Assembly (NCBI RefSeq): GCF_963676855.1
Contig: NZ_OY781460.1
Location: 496,001-560,000 of the forward strand
DNA length: 64,000 bases
Direction of reading: 5' to 3'
Source: an uncultured Anaeromusa sp.
GTDB taxonomy: Bacteria > Bacillota > Negativicutes > Anaeromusales > Anaeromusaceae
The translations under genes were made by a program, and so were the position numbers. The notes below the pieces were generated by a model that was not told the origin of the DNA, made no database searches, and saw only the letters and a program-made list of their open reading frames with translations. This document shows positions 35,130 through 43,842 of this stretch, one piece after another; position 1 is the first letter of the stretch; the number at the start of each line of letters is the position of its first letter.

Positions 35130-36320
35130 TTATGGGTTTTTGACGCCGCTCGTATTTGAGTTCGTATTTGTAGTGGTCGTCGAAGTTCCCGTCGTGCTTT
35201 TAGGCTTTTCTGTCGGCGTCTTTGTATCTGCCGCCGGCTCCTTTGTCTTTTTCGCATTGGCGTCAGCCACCGGCGTTTTAGTAACAGCAGCTGGCGTTTT
35301 TTCCGCAACCGGAGTCTTCGTTTCCACAGTCGGCGTATATTCCGTCTTTGCGTCAGCCGGAACGGACTGTTTATAGTCCCGCGCCAACTGTTCTGATTTC
35401 TTTGCATAGCCTTCATCGTTCGCAAGGCCCTGAATCTGAGCTACTTTCAACCGGAGTTCCGTGATATTCGGCTGCCAATAGCTGACCTCCTTAATCCAAA
35501 GAGGCGTACCGGGAACGGTAGCCGTCGCCAGCCCGCTGGAAGCCGCTTCTTGGATCATCGGTAACAGCTTCAGCATTTTTGATAAAGGCATGTCGGTCTT
35601 CACTGCCGCAGAAAACTCTTTCGCCAGTTCCGGCAGGCGCACCACCGTCTGCGGCGATGCCAGTTCCTTTAGCACCGCTTTTAGGAATTTCTGCTGCCTC
35701 GCCACGCGGCCTATATCGCCTTCTTCATCCCGGTACCGCACATACTTGATGGCTTCTTTGCCATTCAGCCGCTGTACGCCCGGATGCAAGTCAATCACCA
35801 AGCCGCCGTCGTCATCATAGGGATCGGAATAACGCATCCGTTTTTCTACGTCAATCGTAATACCACCCAGCGCGTCAATCATCTTCACAAATCCCTTGAA
35901 ATCAACGGTAACCGTATAATCGATAGGAACTCCTAGCAAATTTTCCACGGTGCTCTTAGAAAGCGACAGCCCCCCAAAAGCAAAAGCATGGTTGATTTTA
36001 TCCCAGCCGTGTCCGGCAATCTTCACCCTTGAATCGCGAGGTACAGACAATACCGTTATTTTTTTTGCCTCTGTATCCAAGGTCACCACAAAACTAGTAT
36101 CCGAGCGTCCTACATCATCCGCCCGCTCGTCCACGCCCAGCACCAAAATATTAATGCGGTTTTTCGCCACTACATCCAACAGCGACGTCCCGCCATTCCA
36201 AACTGCAAATACAACTCCAACAAGCAAAAAAATAGCTCCCAAGAGCATGGCCACCCGCAACTTGCGGATACGCCTCTTGGGTTTTCTTCTGGTGAGCCTT
36301 GGTTCTTCACTGTAACTCAT
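35130..36320 (-). CDS. LCP-family (LytR-CpsA-Psr) cell-envelope phosphotransferase
   Basis: A 396-residue protein: basic cytoplasmic tail, one membrane segment (about 23-45), then the LCP catalytic domain with INILVLGVDERADDVGRSD, VLSVPRDSRVKI, INHAFAFGG and VRYRDEEGDIGRVARQQ (arginines binding the pyrophosphate). LCP enzymes attach polymers to peptidoglycan or protein. After about residue 320 the tail is low-complexity Thr/Lys/Pro with TKTPV-like repeats, probably a wall-spanning linker. Single gene with its own terminator. Confidence 0.93.
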   Translation of the reverse strand: MSYSEEPRLTRRKPKRRIRKLRVAMLLGAIFLLVGVVFAVWNGGTSLLDVVAKNRINILVLGVDERADDVGRSDTSFVVTLDTEAKKITVLSVPRDSRVKIAGHGWDKINHAFAFGGLSLSKSTVENLLGVPIDYTVTVDFKGFVKMIDALGGITIDVEKRMRYSDPYDDDGGLVIDLHPGVQRLNGKEAIKYVRYRDEEGDIGRVARQQKFLKAVLKELASPQTVVRLPELAKEFSAAVKTDMPLSKMLKLLPMIQEAASSGLATATVPGTPLWIKEVSYWQPNITELRLKVAQIQGLANDEGYAKKSEQLARDYKQSVPADAKTEYTPTVETKTPVAEKTPAAVTKTPVADANAKKTKEPAADTKTPTEKPKSTTGTSTTTTNTNSNTSGVKNP

Positions 36321-36489
36321 GCTTCGTCCTTTCCTACGACTAAACTTCTTCTCTTTGCGCTATAAATCCCCATTTTCTTTACTTGCTTAGAATAGTACTC
36401 GCCACACTATCTGTCAATGCAACGCTTGCTTTCATAAGAAAAAAATAAGCAACCATTCCGCTCAGGAAATGGCTGCTTGCTCTCACATC

Positions 36490-36654
36490 TCATAGAACTT
36501 CAAATTCATCACAACAGCAGGAAACAACCTCCACGCCACCTATGTAGACGCTATAAATCGGTTCTTGAATTTGCCCGAAAAAGATTCGTTCCACAACTTC
36601 GCCTATTTCTCCACAATGACTGCCACGAAGAATGCGCACCTTTTTCCCAACCAC
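36490..36654 (-). CDS. 54-residue KOW-like small protein
   Basis: Read directly from the minus strand: GTG start with AGGAG seven bases upstream, TGA at 36490. The sequence begins VVGKKVRILRGSHCGEIGEVVE, which matches the KOW pattern (hydrophobic, invariant Gly, GEIGEV) found in ribosomal L24/NusG-type RNA-binding proteins. A CCCDEF near the end is notable. Function unknown. Divergent from nothing obvious; lies downstream of the LCP gene's promoter region. Confidence 0.6.
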   Translation of the reverse strand: MVGKKVRILRGSHCGEIGEVVERIFFGQIQEPIYSVYIGGVEVVSCCCDEFEVL

Positions 36655-36763
36655 GTTCTCACTCCTATTCTTTCTTTTGCCATAGTAGCAACTACCTTTA
36701 TTAGTAATTGCAAGTTCATTATATTACCAACTTTATTGCATTATATCACTCGCTTCGTCAAGA

Positions 36764-36806
36764 GAAAAGTCCTATTGTAAAAACTGTGCACAACAGGACT
36801 TTTTTT
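36764..36806 (-). terminator. terminator after the ferredoxin-type AKR
   Basis: AAGTCCTATTGT and ACAACAGGACTTTTTTT arms (one mismatch). T-rich both ways; directly 3' of the AKR gene on the minus strand. Confidence 0.75.
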
Positions 36807-36816
36807 TAGCAATTTT

Positions 36817-37839
36817 TTACCTTACTTGCGCTTCATAGAACTCGTAATAGCGCTTTAGCTCTCGTTTCAGCAAATTTGGCGTATCAAGCTGATAGGGGCA
36901 ATGGCTCTTACACTGGCCGCACTCAATGCAATCTTGAATTCGCTCCATTTTTTCCTTGAAACTGTCTTCTAAAAAAGGCTGATAGGGCGCTCGCCCTAAG
37001 AGCAGCGAAATCCGGGCCTGCGTCGGAATCTCTATACCCACCGGACAGGGCATGCAATAGCCGCAGCCGCGGCAAAAATCACCCGCTAGTTCGCTGCGGT
37101 CCTTGCGAATAGCCTCCCACATAGCATCATCCAATACAGGCGGATTTTTTTCCATCTCGATAAACTGCTCCAACTCACTCATGAGTTGAATGCCCCAAAT
37201 TGGCACTACATTGTCATATTGCCGCAAAAACGAAAAAGTTGTCGCCGCGTTAGTAATGAGCCCGCCCGAAAGGCCTTTCATCGCGATAACGCCAATATTT
37301 CTCTCTTTACAGGCGGCAATAAGCTGCAAATCCTCTTCAGACGACAGCGTATTTAGGGGAAACTGAATGGTCTCGTACATTCCGGAAACAGCCGCCTCCA
37401 TAGCCAGCTTATTGCTGTGATTTGTAATACCGATATGCCGAATTAGTCCTTTTTTCTTCGCTTCGAGCAAGGCGTCATATAGGCCTTCTTCATCAGCTTC
37501 TTGCGGCAGCTCTTTAGGATTGTGCAGCTGATAAATATCAATGTAATCTGTCTTTAAATTACGCAGGCTAGTTTCCAAATGCTCCATCAGCGTCTTTTTG
37601 TCCTTGGCATGGCTCTTGGTCGCAATCACAATCTGCCTGCGCACATCAGAAAGAGCATAACCGATTTTTTCTTCGCTGTCCGTATACATGCGCGCCGTAT
37701 CAAAAAAAGTAATTCCTTCGTCATAGGCTTTGCGCAAAATGCCTTTCGCCTCGTCAAAAGAAATGCGCTGGATCGGCAGCGCGCCAAAACCGCTTTTACT
37801 CACCTGTAGTCCAGTTTGTCCTAGTTGCATGGTATCCAT
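36817..37839 (-). CDS. aldo/keto reductase with C-terminal [4Fe-4S] domain
   Basis: A 340-residue fusion. The AKR barrel (residues 1-250) shows FFDTARMYTDSEEKIG and DYIDIYQLHNPKEL. The C-terminus carries CRGCGYCMPCPVGIEIP and CIECGQCKSHCPYQL, a ferredoxin-like cluster domain usual in anaerobic AKRs. Lies at the end of the rhamnonate cluster and could use lactaldehyde or another aldehyde, but substrate is unproven. GGAGG is seven bases before the first ATG. Confidence 0.9.
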   Translation of the reverse strand: MDTMQLGQTGLQVSKSGFGALPIQRISFDEAKGILRKAYDEGITFFDTARMYTDSEEKIGYALSDVRRQIVIATKSHAKDKKTLMEHLETSLRNLKTDYIDIYQLHNPKELPQEADEEGLYDALLEAKKKGLIRHIGITNHSNKLAMEAAVSGMYETIQFPLNTLSSEEDLQLIAACKERNIGVIAMKGLSGGLITNAATTFSFLRQYDNVVPIWGIQLMSELEQFIEMEKNPPVLDDAMWEAIRKDRSELAGDFCRGCGYCMPCPVGIEIPTQARISLLLGRAPYQPFLEDSFKEKMERIQDCIECGQCKSHCPYQLDTPNLLKRELKRYYEFYEAQVR

Positions 37840-37956
37840 TGTTCAACCTCCAAAATAATAATTCTCTAGAGTCTTCCACACCGTCCGGCAAATCCCTTGG
37901 CACTTTTCCTGAAAATTATTTTTTTCCTATCTTTAGAACGCTATGCTCTTAAAATA

Positions 37957-37990
37957 AAAAGCAGACTGTACGATTGGCACAGCCTGCTTT
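37957..37990 (-). terminator. terminator after the lactaldehyde reductase gene
   Basis: AAAGCAG-CTGT and ACAG-CTGCTTT arms (two mismatched positions) just 3' of the dehydrogenase gene on the minus strand. Confidence 0.6.
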
Positions 37991-38018
37991 CCTTAAGGTC
38001 CTTTAACCTCGCTTATAT

Positions 38019-39176
38019 TTAAAAAGCCTCTTTATAAATATTGAGAATGTCCGCTTCGCTGGTATCCCTTGGATTTCCCGGGGTACAAACATCAGCAAAG
38101 GCTAGCTTAGCCAGCTTCGGCAAATCATCTTTTTTAGCGCCTATTTCGGACAACTTCTGGGGAATACCAATGGATTTAGACAGCTTCACAACTGCTTCGA
38201 CAGCCGCTTTCCGATATTCCTCTTGGGCCATGCCGCTCACATTAGCAATCCCCATTGCACAAGCAATATCCTTATACTTTTCTTTGCTGGCCGAAGCATT
38301 GTAGGCCATGACATACGGCAAAAGCAGCGCATTCGCTACGCCATGAGGCGTATCATACACCGCTCCCAACGAATGCGCCATCGAATGAACAATCCCTAAA
38401 CCGACATTGGAAAAGCCCATTCCTGCAATATACTGCGCCAGCCCCATGCCTTCGCGAGCTTCCATATTTTCAGGTTCCTTCACCGCCTGCGGAAGATGGT
38501 TAGCAATCAATTCAATAGCTTTTAGTTCAAACATGTCGGTCATCGCCCAGGCACCCTTTGTAATATACCCTTCAATCGCGTGCGTCAAAGCGTCCATACC
38601 GGTAGCCGCCGTCAACTTAGGCGGCATAGAGGCCATCATTTCCGGATCGACTACCGCCATAACTGGAATATCCTTCGGGTCCACGCACACCATTTTCTTC
38701 GTTGCCACTTCGTCGGTAATCACATAGTTAATGGTTACTTCCGCGGCGGTTCCCGCCGTCGTCGGCACAGCAATAATCGGCACGCTTTTATTTTGCGTCG
38801 CCGCTACGCCTTCTAAGGACACCACATCGGCAAATTCCAGATTATTGGCAATCATGCCAATGCCTTTTGCAGTATCAATAGAAGACCCGCCGCCAATAGC
38901 AATGATGACATCTGCCTTTGATTTTTGAAAAGCCGCTACACCGGTCTGCACATTTTCAACGGTAGGATTGGCTTTTACATTGTCATAAATTTCATAATCA
39001 AAGCCTGCTTTTTCCAATTGCGAAGTTACTTTCTGCGCAACATTGAATTTAAGCAAATCTTTGTCAGTTACGACAAACCCTTTATGAAAGCCACGTTTAA
39101 GTAGTTCCTCCGGAATCACGCTGATAGCTCCAGCACCGAAATAAGACGTTTCATTCAGGACAATGCGGTTAACCAT
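38019..39176 (-). CDS. fucO: iron-containing alcohol dehydrogenase, lactaldehyde reductase-like
   Basis: A 385-residue group III (iron) alcohol dehydrogenase. NAD site IIAIGGGSSIDTAKG; metal ligands in ATGMDALTHAIEGY, GIVHSMAHSLG and the HGVANA His. Closest family pattern is FucO/DhaT, reducing L-lactaldehyde to 1,2-propanediol, which fits the aldolase upstream. Start chosen at 39176 with GAGGTG spaced upstream; a GTG three codons earlier overlaps it. Confidence 0.88.
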   Translation of the reverse strand: MVNRIVLNETSYFGAGAISVIPEELLKRGFHKGFVVTDKDLLKFNVAQKVTSQLEKAGFDYEIYDNVKANPTVENVQTGVAAFQKSKADVIIAIGGGSSIDTAKGIGMIANNLEFADVVSLEGVAATQNKSVPIIAVPTTAGTAAEVTINYVITDEVATKKMVCVDPKDIPVMAVVDPEMMASMPPKLTAATGMDALTHAIEGYITKGAWAMTDMFELKAIELIANHLPQAVKEPENMEAREGMGLAQYIAGMGFSNVGLGIVHSMAHSLGAVYDTPHGVANALLLPYVMAYNASASKEKYKDIACAMGIANVSGMAQEEYRKAAVEAVVKLSKSIGIPQKLSEIGAKKDDLPKLAKLAFADVCTPGNPRDTSEADILNIYKEAF

Positions 39177-39207
39177 TTCTTTCACCTCATTCTCTTTAGC
39201 GCTTGTC

Positions 39208-40020
39208 TCAATAGGAGTTCTTTTTTCCCATAGGTGCGGCTTGTTTAAATAAAGCCAGCCGTTCGTCTATGGCTTGCGTATATAGCATAGTATCTACACC
39301 AACGGCGACAAAGGTCGCTCCCCACTCGATACATTTTTTCGCAGCTTCCGGATCTACCGCCAACGTACCCGCCGCTTTGCCTAACGCCCGAATGCGTTTG
39401 ATACTTTTTTCAATGATAGCCTGCATCGCCGGATGACCGGCATCGTCCACATAGCCAAGAGACGCGGATAAATCGGCAGGACCAATAAACACGCCGTCTA
39501 CGCCTTCCACACCAGCAATTTCATCTAAATTTTCCAAAGCCGTTTTTGTTTCTACCTGCACAAGCAAACAAAGGTTTTCTTCCGCCTTTTTCATATAATC
39601 GGAAACTCGTCCCCAGCGCGACGCTCTGGCCACGCTGGCGCCGACACCACGAACGCCTTCCGGCGGATACTTCATGGCCAGTACCATTTCCCGGGCTTCC
39701 GCCGCTGAGTTGATCATAGGCACAAGCAACGTTTGCGCCCCAATGTCCAAGGCCTGCTTGACCAAAACACGAGACCCTTCCTGAATGCGAATAACCGGGT
39801 GCGCGTTATACGGCTCAATCGCTTGCAACTGCCCATACAAAGTCTGCATGGTATTGGGCGCATGCTCGCCGTCAATTAAAAGCCAGTCATATGCTGCGGT
39901 TGCGGCAATTTCCGCCATGTATGGCGTGGCAGTACTCAACCATAAACCCACTTGCAGATCGTTATTCGCTAATGCCGCTTTAAAAGGATTGTACAATAAA
40001 TCTTTTGCTGTCTGCGTCAT
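39208..40020 (-). CDS. rhmA: 2-keto-3-deoxy-L-rhamnonate aldolase
   Basis: A 270-residue HpcH/HpaI aldolase: [13 protein letters not shown] (catalytic His), VIRIQEGS, the [11 protein letters not shown] loop, [13 protein letters not shown] (metal Glu) and [14 protein letters not shown] (metal Asp). It would cleave 2-keto-3-deoxy-L-rhamnonate to pyruvate and L-lactaldehyde. The identification as RhmA rather than another family member rests on the neighbouring RhmD-like dehydratase. Its ATG overlaps the MFS stop as ATGA. Confidence 0.85.
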   Translation of the reverse strand: MTQTAKDLLYNPFKAALANNDLQVGLWLSTATPYMAEIAATAAYDWLLIDGEHAPNTMQTLYGQLQAIEPYNAHPVIRIQEGSRVLVKQALDIGAQTLLVPMINSAAEAREMVLAMKYPPEGVRGVGASVARASRWGRVSDYMKKAEENLCLLVQVETKTALENLDEIAGVEGVDGVFIGPADLSASLGYVDDAGHPAMQAIIEKSIKRIRALGKAAGTLAVDPEAAKKCIEWGATFVAVGVDTMLYTQAIDERLALFKQAAPMGKKNSY

Positions 40021-41309
40021 ACTGATTCAACCTCTTTTTTCTCTTCAATTTGCTTTGTCTGTTCTTTCAGCATCAAAATAGCTAGGGAGCCGATTACCGT
40101 AATGATTGCCAACGTTAAAAGGCCAGCCGTATTATTGTTAAAAAAGGAGTCCGCACGTACCCGAATAAGAGGAGCTAAAAAGCCGCCAAACGCGCCGAAC
40201 ATATTCACGAAACCAATGCCTGCCGCTAAAGCCGCCCCAGATAAAATGTTAGTAGGCATCGTCCAAAATACCGGCTGCACCGCAATAAAGCCAATCGCCG
40301 CAAAACACAAAGCAATAATAGCGATGACAGGCGGTGCAAACGCAGACACTCCGATTCCTACGCCAGCCAGCAACAACGTAAAGGCGGCTATTTTTTTCCG
40401 TTCACCCGTGCGATCCGAATAACGTGGAATATAATAGGTACCAAATAACGCTGCAATCCAGGGAATCGCGACTACGCACGACGCTTTAAAGCCAACCGTC
40501 GTTCCGATCAGCGCCGCCACTTGGGTAGGCAAAAAGAAAATCAAGCCGTACACGCTAATCTGAATGATCATATAAATAATAGACAAGTGCCAAACTCTCG
40601 CGTTGCTAACTGCATCAGAAATATGCGACGTCGTTTTCACGCTTTCTTCTGAATTTAACTGAGCAATTAGCACATCTTTTTCACTTTGCTCTAAAAAGCG
40701 AGCTTCCTGCGGGCTGTTATCTAAATAAGTAAACGTGACACCCCCCGCAATAATAGCAACGATTCCTTCAATGAGAAACATCCAATACCAGCCCGGATGC
40801 CCCATAAAGCCATGCATTTCTAAAAGAGCTCCGGATAGCGGTGAGCCAAACGCCAAGGCCAAGGGCGCTCCCATATAAAACAGCCCCATAATGCCAGCTC
40901 TCTTCTGCTGAGGAAACCACTGGGAAGTGAGATAAATCATGCCTGGGAAAAATCCGGCTTCCGCCACGCCCAACAAGACGCGAACTGCCAAAAACTTCCA
41001 TTCTGTATCAGCATAGGCCATGCCAGCCGATAAAGCACCCCAAATCAGCGTAGTTACACCAATCCAACTTCGCGCACCAAATTTCCGCATCAGTAGATTA
41101 GCCGGTACGCCTAAAAAAGCGTACGCCGCAAAAAATATGCCCGCACCTAAGGCAAATGCTTCATTACTTAAGCCCGTATCCAACTGATATGCATTTTTGG
41201 CAAACCCAATATTAGACCGATCTAAAAAGGCCAACACATACAACGCCAACATAAACGGAATCAAACGCCAACTGGTTTTTTTCACAATGTTCTCTAAAAC
41301 CGTATTCAT
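40017..41309 (-). CDS. MFS transporter, probable L-rhamnonate uptake
   Basis: A 430-residue anion:cation symporter-type MFS protein with 12 membrane segments: [19 protein letters not shown] at the start, [18 protein letters not shown] and [20 protein letters not shown]. These match the RhmT/GudP branch for sugar acids. Start at 41309 with GAGGAG upstream; the longer frame is unlikely. It is between the dehydratase and aldolase genes, so it is assigned to rhamnonate by context. Confidence 0.88.
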   Translation of the reverse strand: MNTVLENIVKKTSWRLIPFMLALYVLAFLDRSNIGFAKNAYQLDTGLSNEAFALGAGIFFAAYAFLGVPANLLMRKFGARSWIGVTTLIWGALSAGMAYADTEWKFLAVRVLLGVAEAGFFPGMIYLTSQWFPQQKRAGIMGLFYMGAPLALAFGSPLSGALLEMHGFMGHPGWYWMFLIEGIVAIIAGGVTFTYLDNSPQEARFLEQSEKDVLIAQLNSEESVKTTSHISDAVSNARVWHLSIIYMIIQISVYGLIFFLPTQVAALIGTTVGFKASCVVAIPWIAALFGTYYIPRYSDRTGERKKIAAFTLLLAGVGIGVSAFAPPVIAIIALCFAAIGFIAVQPVFWTMPTNILSGAALAAGIGFVNMFGAFGGFLAPLIRVRADSFFNNNTAGLLTLAIITVIGSLAILMLKEQTKQIEEKKEVESV

Positions 41310-41442
41310 AAAGCATCTCCTCACATATTTAACATTCAGGAATTTAATAGTGGCTGCCAAACAACGCTTGCTCTCCGGAAACGTTTGCAAAAACACTGGC
41401 TCTGCCGCCTGAGTAGCCCCAGGCAGCAGAAAACCATTCTAC

Positions 41443-42648
41443 TTAATGTGTATAGGGCCGCTTCATTTCACAAGCACGGTTCAATTCCACACCAAAGCCA
41501 GGACGATCCAAGACGGATTTATGAATACGGCCATTCACCGGTACCGGCTCATTGAGCAATACCGGATCAAACTGGGGCCGAAGCGTAGCGCAGTCTGGAC
41601 TTGTCATCAAAAATTCACTAAACGGTGTATTAATGAACGTAATCACCGCATGATGCGAGTAAACCGAGGAACCATGAGGCACCACCAATTGGCCGCGCGA
41701 TTTGGCGATAGCGGCAATCTCCGTCAACGTCGTCAAGCCACCGCACCAGCCAACATCAGGCTGCAAAATATCTACGCCCAGTTCTGAAAGCATCCGGAAA
41801 GATTCTAAGTTCCCATGATGCTCGCCGGTTGTCATCAACATGCCTTTAGGCATATTTTCTTTTAGTGCTCTGTAGCTTTCGTATTGATGCGGCGGGAAGC
41901 ATTCTTCGATCCATTTCAAATTATACGGAGCACAAGCATGCGCTAATTTCGTAGCATAGTTTACGTCTTGACTCATCCAACAATCCAGCATAAGCCAAAA
42001 ATCAGGACCACATTTTTCGCGATATTCCGCGACCATGGCAGCGTCTTTACGCACTCCCTGGTCGCCATCGTGAGGGCCCCAGTGAGTTGGCATTTTCCCG
42101 CCGACAAAGCCCATTCCCTTAGCCAAATCAGGCCGCGCTCCAGTCGCATAAAACTGAATTTCATCTCGCACAGCGCCGCCCAGTAGTTTAAACACAGGCA
42201 CTTCCAACACCTTACCAAAGAGATCCCACAAGGCCAAATCCACACAAGAGATCGTATTCATCACCATGCCGCCGCCACCTGAGTAGTACATGGTTGAATT
42301 CAACATTTGATCATGAATCAGCTTGATATCAGATACGCATTTGCCTTCGATAAAGCGGCTTAAATGCTTCTCTACAATAAAGCAGCCCATCTCGCCACCT
42401 GTCGAAATGGCAAAACCAGTTACTCCATTGTCTGCTTCCGCTTCCACAATCAACGTCCCCAAAACATTAATGCCAAAAGAGCGCCGCGATTGCTCGTATT
42501 CTTTGTACTTGCTCATCGGCGTAGCAATGTGGTCATCAATCCAATGCGTTCCTGATTGATCATGGTAGTCTCCGCCGCCTGTACGTGTTTCAGCAGTAGC
42601 TCCTCCCATAAAATACGCCCGAATTTCTTTGATTTTTGGTAATGCCAT
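41443..42648 (-). CDS. rhmD: L-rhamnonate dehydratase
   Basis: A 401-residue enolase-superfamily enzyme. The N-terminal [16 protein letters not shown] is typical of RhmD. Barrel residues: Asp in MLDCWMS, Glu in WIEECFPP, Glu in TTGEHHGN, and the His region in [14 protein letters not shown]. It dehydrates L-rhamnonate to 2-keto-3-deoxy-L-rhamnonate. The start at 42648 has GGAGG nine bases upstream; 50 extra in-frame codons upstream run over the operator region and are not translated, in my judgement. Confidence 0.9.
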   Translation of the reverse strand: MALPKIKEIRAYFMGGATAETRTGGGDYHDQSGTHWIDDHIATPMSKYKEYEQSRRSFGINVLGTLIVEAEADNGVTGFAISTGGEMGCFIVEKHLSRFIEGKCVSDIKLIHDQMLNSTMYYSGGGGMVMNTISCVDLALWDLFGKVLEVPVFKLLGGAVRDEIQFYATGARPDLAKGMGFVGGKMPTHWGPHDGDQGVRKDAAMVAEYREKCGPDFWLMLDCWMSQDVNYATKLAHACAPYNLKWIEECFPPHQYESYRALKENMPKGMLMTTGEHHGNLESFRMLSELGVDILQPDVGWCGGLTTLTEIAAIAKSRGQLVVPHGSSVYSHHAVITFINTPFSEFLMTSPDCATLRPQFDPVLLNEPVPVNGRIHKSVLDRPGFGVELNRACEMKRPYTH

Positions 42649-42734
42649 GTCTTTATTCCTCCTCGTATTCTTGTTTGGTAATAAGTTCCCTTGAGCTGAT
42701 TCTCCGTTCCTCCTTTTCTGAAATATACTTACGT

Positions 42735-42760
42735 CAAATTCGCATTTGCGAATTTGATTC
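42735..42760. promoter_or_regulatory. probable IclR operator upstream of rhmD
   Basis: CAAATTCGC-ATTT-GCGAATTTG, arms of 9 bp. CATTTGCGAATT plus GATTC here recurs with one mismatch at 43692-43710 upstream of the iclR gene. A related GCGAAC-TAA-GTTCGC lies at about 42806-42820. Confidence 0.6.
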
Positions 42761-42837
42761 GGTATTGCTCGCTGTTTTTTTTGCAGCTTTCGCTGCAATT
42801 CATAAATGCGAACTAAGTTCGCTATATTTCTTTGTAG

Positions 42838-42868
42838 TAAACCTGATCAACTAATTGATCAGGTTCTA
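42838..42868. promoter_or_regulatory. palindrome between iclR-type gene and rhmD
   Basis: AACCTGATCAA-4-TTGATCAGGTT, 11-bp arms. It could be the iclR terminator (weak T-run on the minus strand) or another operator. Confidence 0.4.
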
Positions 42869-42889
42869 TTGATCTATTTCGTATTCCGT

Positions 42890-43672
42890 CTAAAAAAACA
42901 GCTGATTTCTAGAAAAACCAAGTCGTCTGGAAATAGCTAAAGCAGCCTCTGCAATCCAATTTCCCCAGAGCTCAATCTTCTGTTCATCCATTTTCAGATA
43001 GATAGAGGCAATGCTAATCGCTGCTACAGGCTTTTCCGCACGATCCAAAATAGGCGCCGCTACACAAAAGATTTCATCTTCCATCTCACGGTTATCGATG
43101 GCAAATCCTCTGCGACGAGTCTGCTTTATATCTTCCATAAGATCTTCAAAGGTGACCAGTGTCGTTGCGGTAAAAGCAGGTTTTTGCGGAAATAAGTCCC
43201 AAATTTCTCGGGTACGCTCCATAGGGTATGCCGCCAAGAGAGCCTTCCCCAAACCAGTGCAATGCATCGGTCTTCTCGTCCCGAGCCCCGCAGACGTGGT
43301 AATGGAAGAACTATGCTCAACACGGTCCAAATAGACAATACTACCTTGCTCTTCCACCGCCATAAATACGGTTTCGCCGGTTTTCAAACTCAACTCATCC
43401 AAAAACGGACGCGAAAGCTTATGAAAATCAATTTTCCCCAACACACTCATCCCGAGCTCAAAAACCTTGAGACCTAAACGAAACGTTTTTAAGTCTTTGT
43501 TTTCAAACTCTACCATGCCCATTTCCAGCAGCGTATAAATCAGCTCATAGGTGCTGCTTTTCGGCATGCCCAGCTCTTGGCTGATTTCAAGCTGCGTAAG
43601 CGCTTTAGGGCTTGCCGCCAGTAAGCTTAAAATCTCAATCGTTCGCGATGCGGACTTATTAATTTTCAGCAT
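42890..43672 (-). CDS. IclR-family regulator of the rhamnonate cluster
   Basis: A 260-residue regulator: N-terminal winged helix (TQLEISQELGMPKSSTYELIYTL) and C-terminal IclR effector domain (GTRRPMHCTGLGKALLAA, then GFAIDNREMEDEIFCVAAPI). ATG at 43672 has GGAAGG seven bases before; the ATG two codons earlier abuts it. Palindromes with matching halves upstream of this gene and of rhmD support autoregulation and control of the cluster. Effector likely a pathway sugar acid (inference). Confidence 0.9.
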   Translation of the reverse strand: MLKINKSASRTIEILSLLAASPKALTQLEISQELGMPKSSTYELIYTLLEMGMVEFENKDLKTFRLGLKVFELGMSVLGKIDFHKLSRPFLDELSLKTGETVFMAVEEQGSIVYLDRVEHSSSITTSAGLGTRRPMHCTGLGKALLAAYPMERTREIWDLFPQKPAFTATTLVTFEDLMEDIKQTRRRGFAIDNREMEDEIFCVAAPILDRAEKPVAAISIASIYLKMDEQKIELWGNWIAEAALAISRRLGFSRNQLFF

Positions 43673-43690
43673 ATGCATCCCTTCCGATTC

Positions 43691-43710
43691 TCATTTGCGA
43701 ATTCGATTCA
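43691..43710. promoter_or_regulatory. probable IclR operator upstream of the iclR gene
   Basis: CATTTGCGAATTCGATTCA, matching 42743-42760 at 17 of 18 aligned positions and containing the palindrome CGAATTCG. Just 20-40 bases before the iclR start. Confidence 0.5.
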
Positions 43711-43800
43711 CAATCGTGCGACTAATTTAAATACTACAGAAGATACCTCACAATGTCAAGCCCTCATTGTCCTATTTTGTGATTTTTAGAAAAACTAAAA

Positions 43801-43835
43801 ACTGCGGCAAAGCTTACCGTTAAGCGTGCCGCAGT
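43801..43835 (-). terminator. terminator of the tannase-like gene
   Basis: ACTGCGGCA and TGCCGCAGT arms with inner AGCTTA/TAAGCG pairing, immediately 3' of the esterase gene. Confidence 0.7.
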
Positions 43836-43842
43836 CCGTTGC

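Noticed and set aside
42649..42798. N-terminal extension of RhmD
   Set aside because: It would read through the IclR operator region; the ATG at 42648 has GGAGG.
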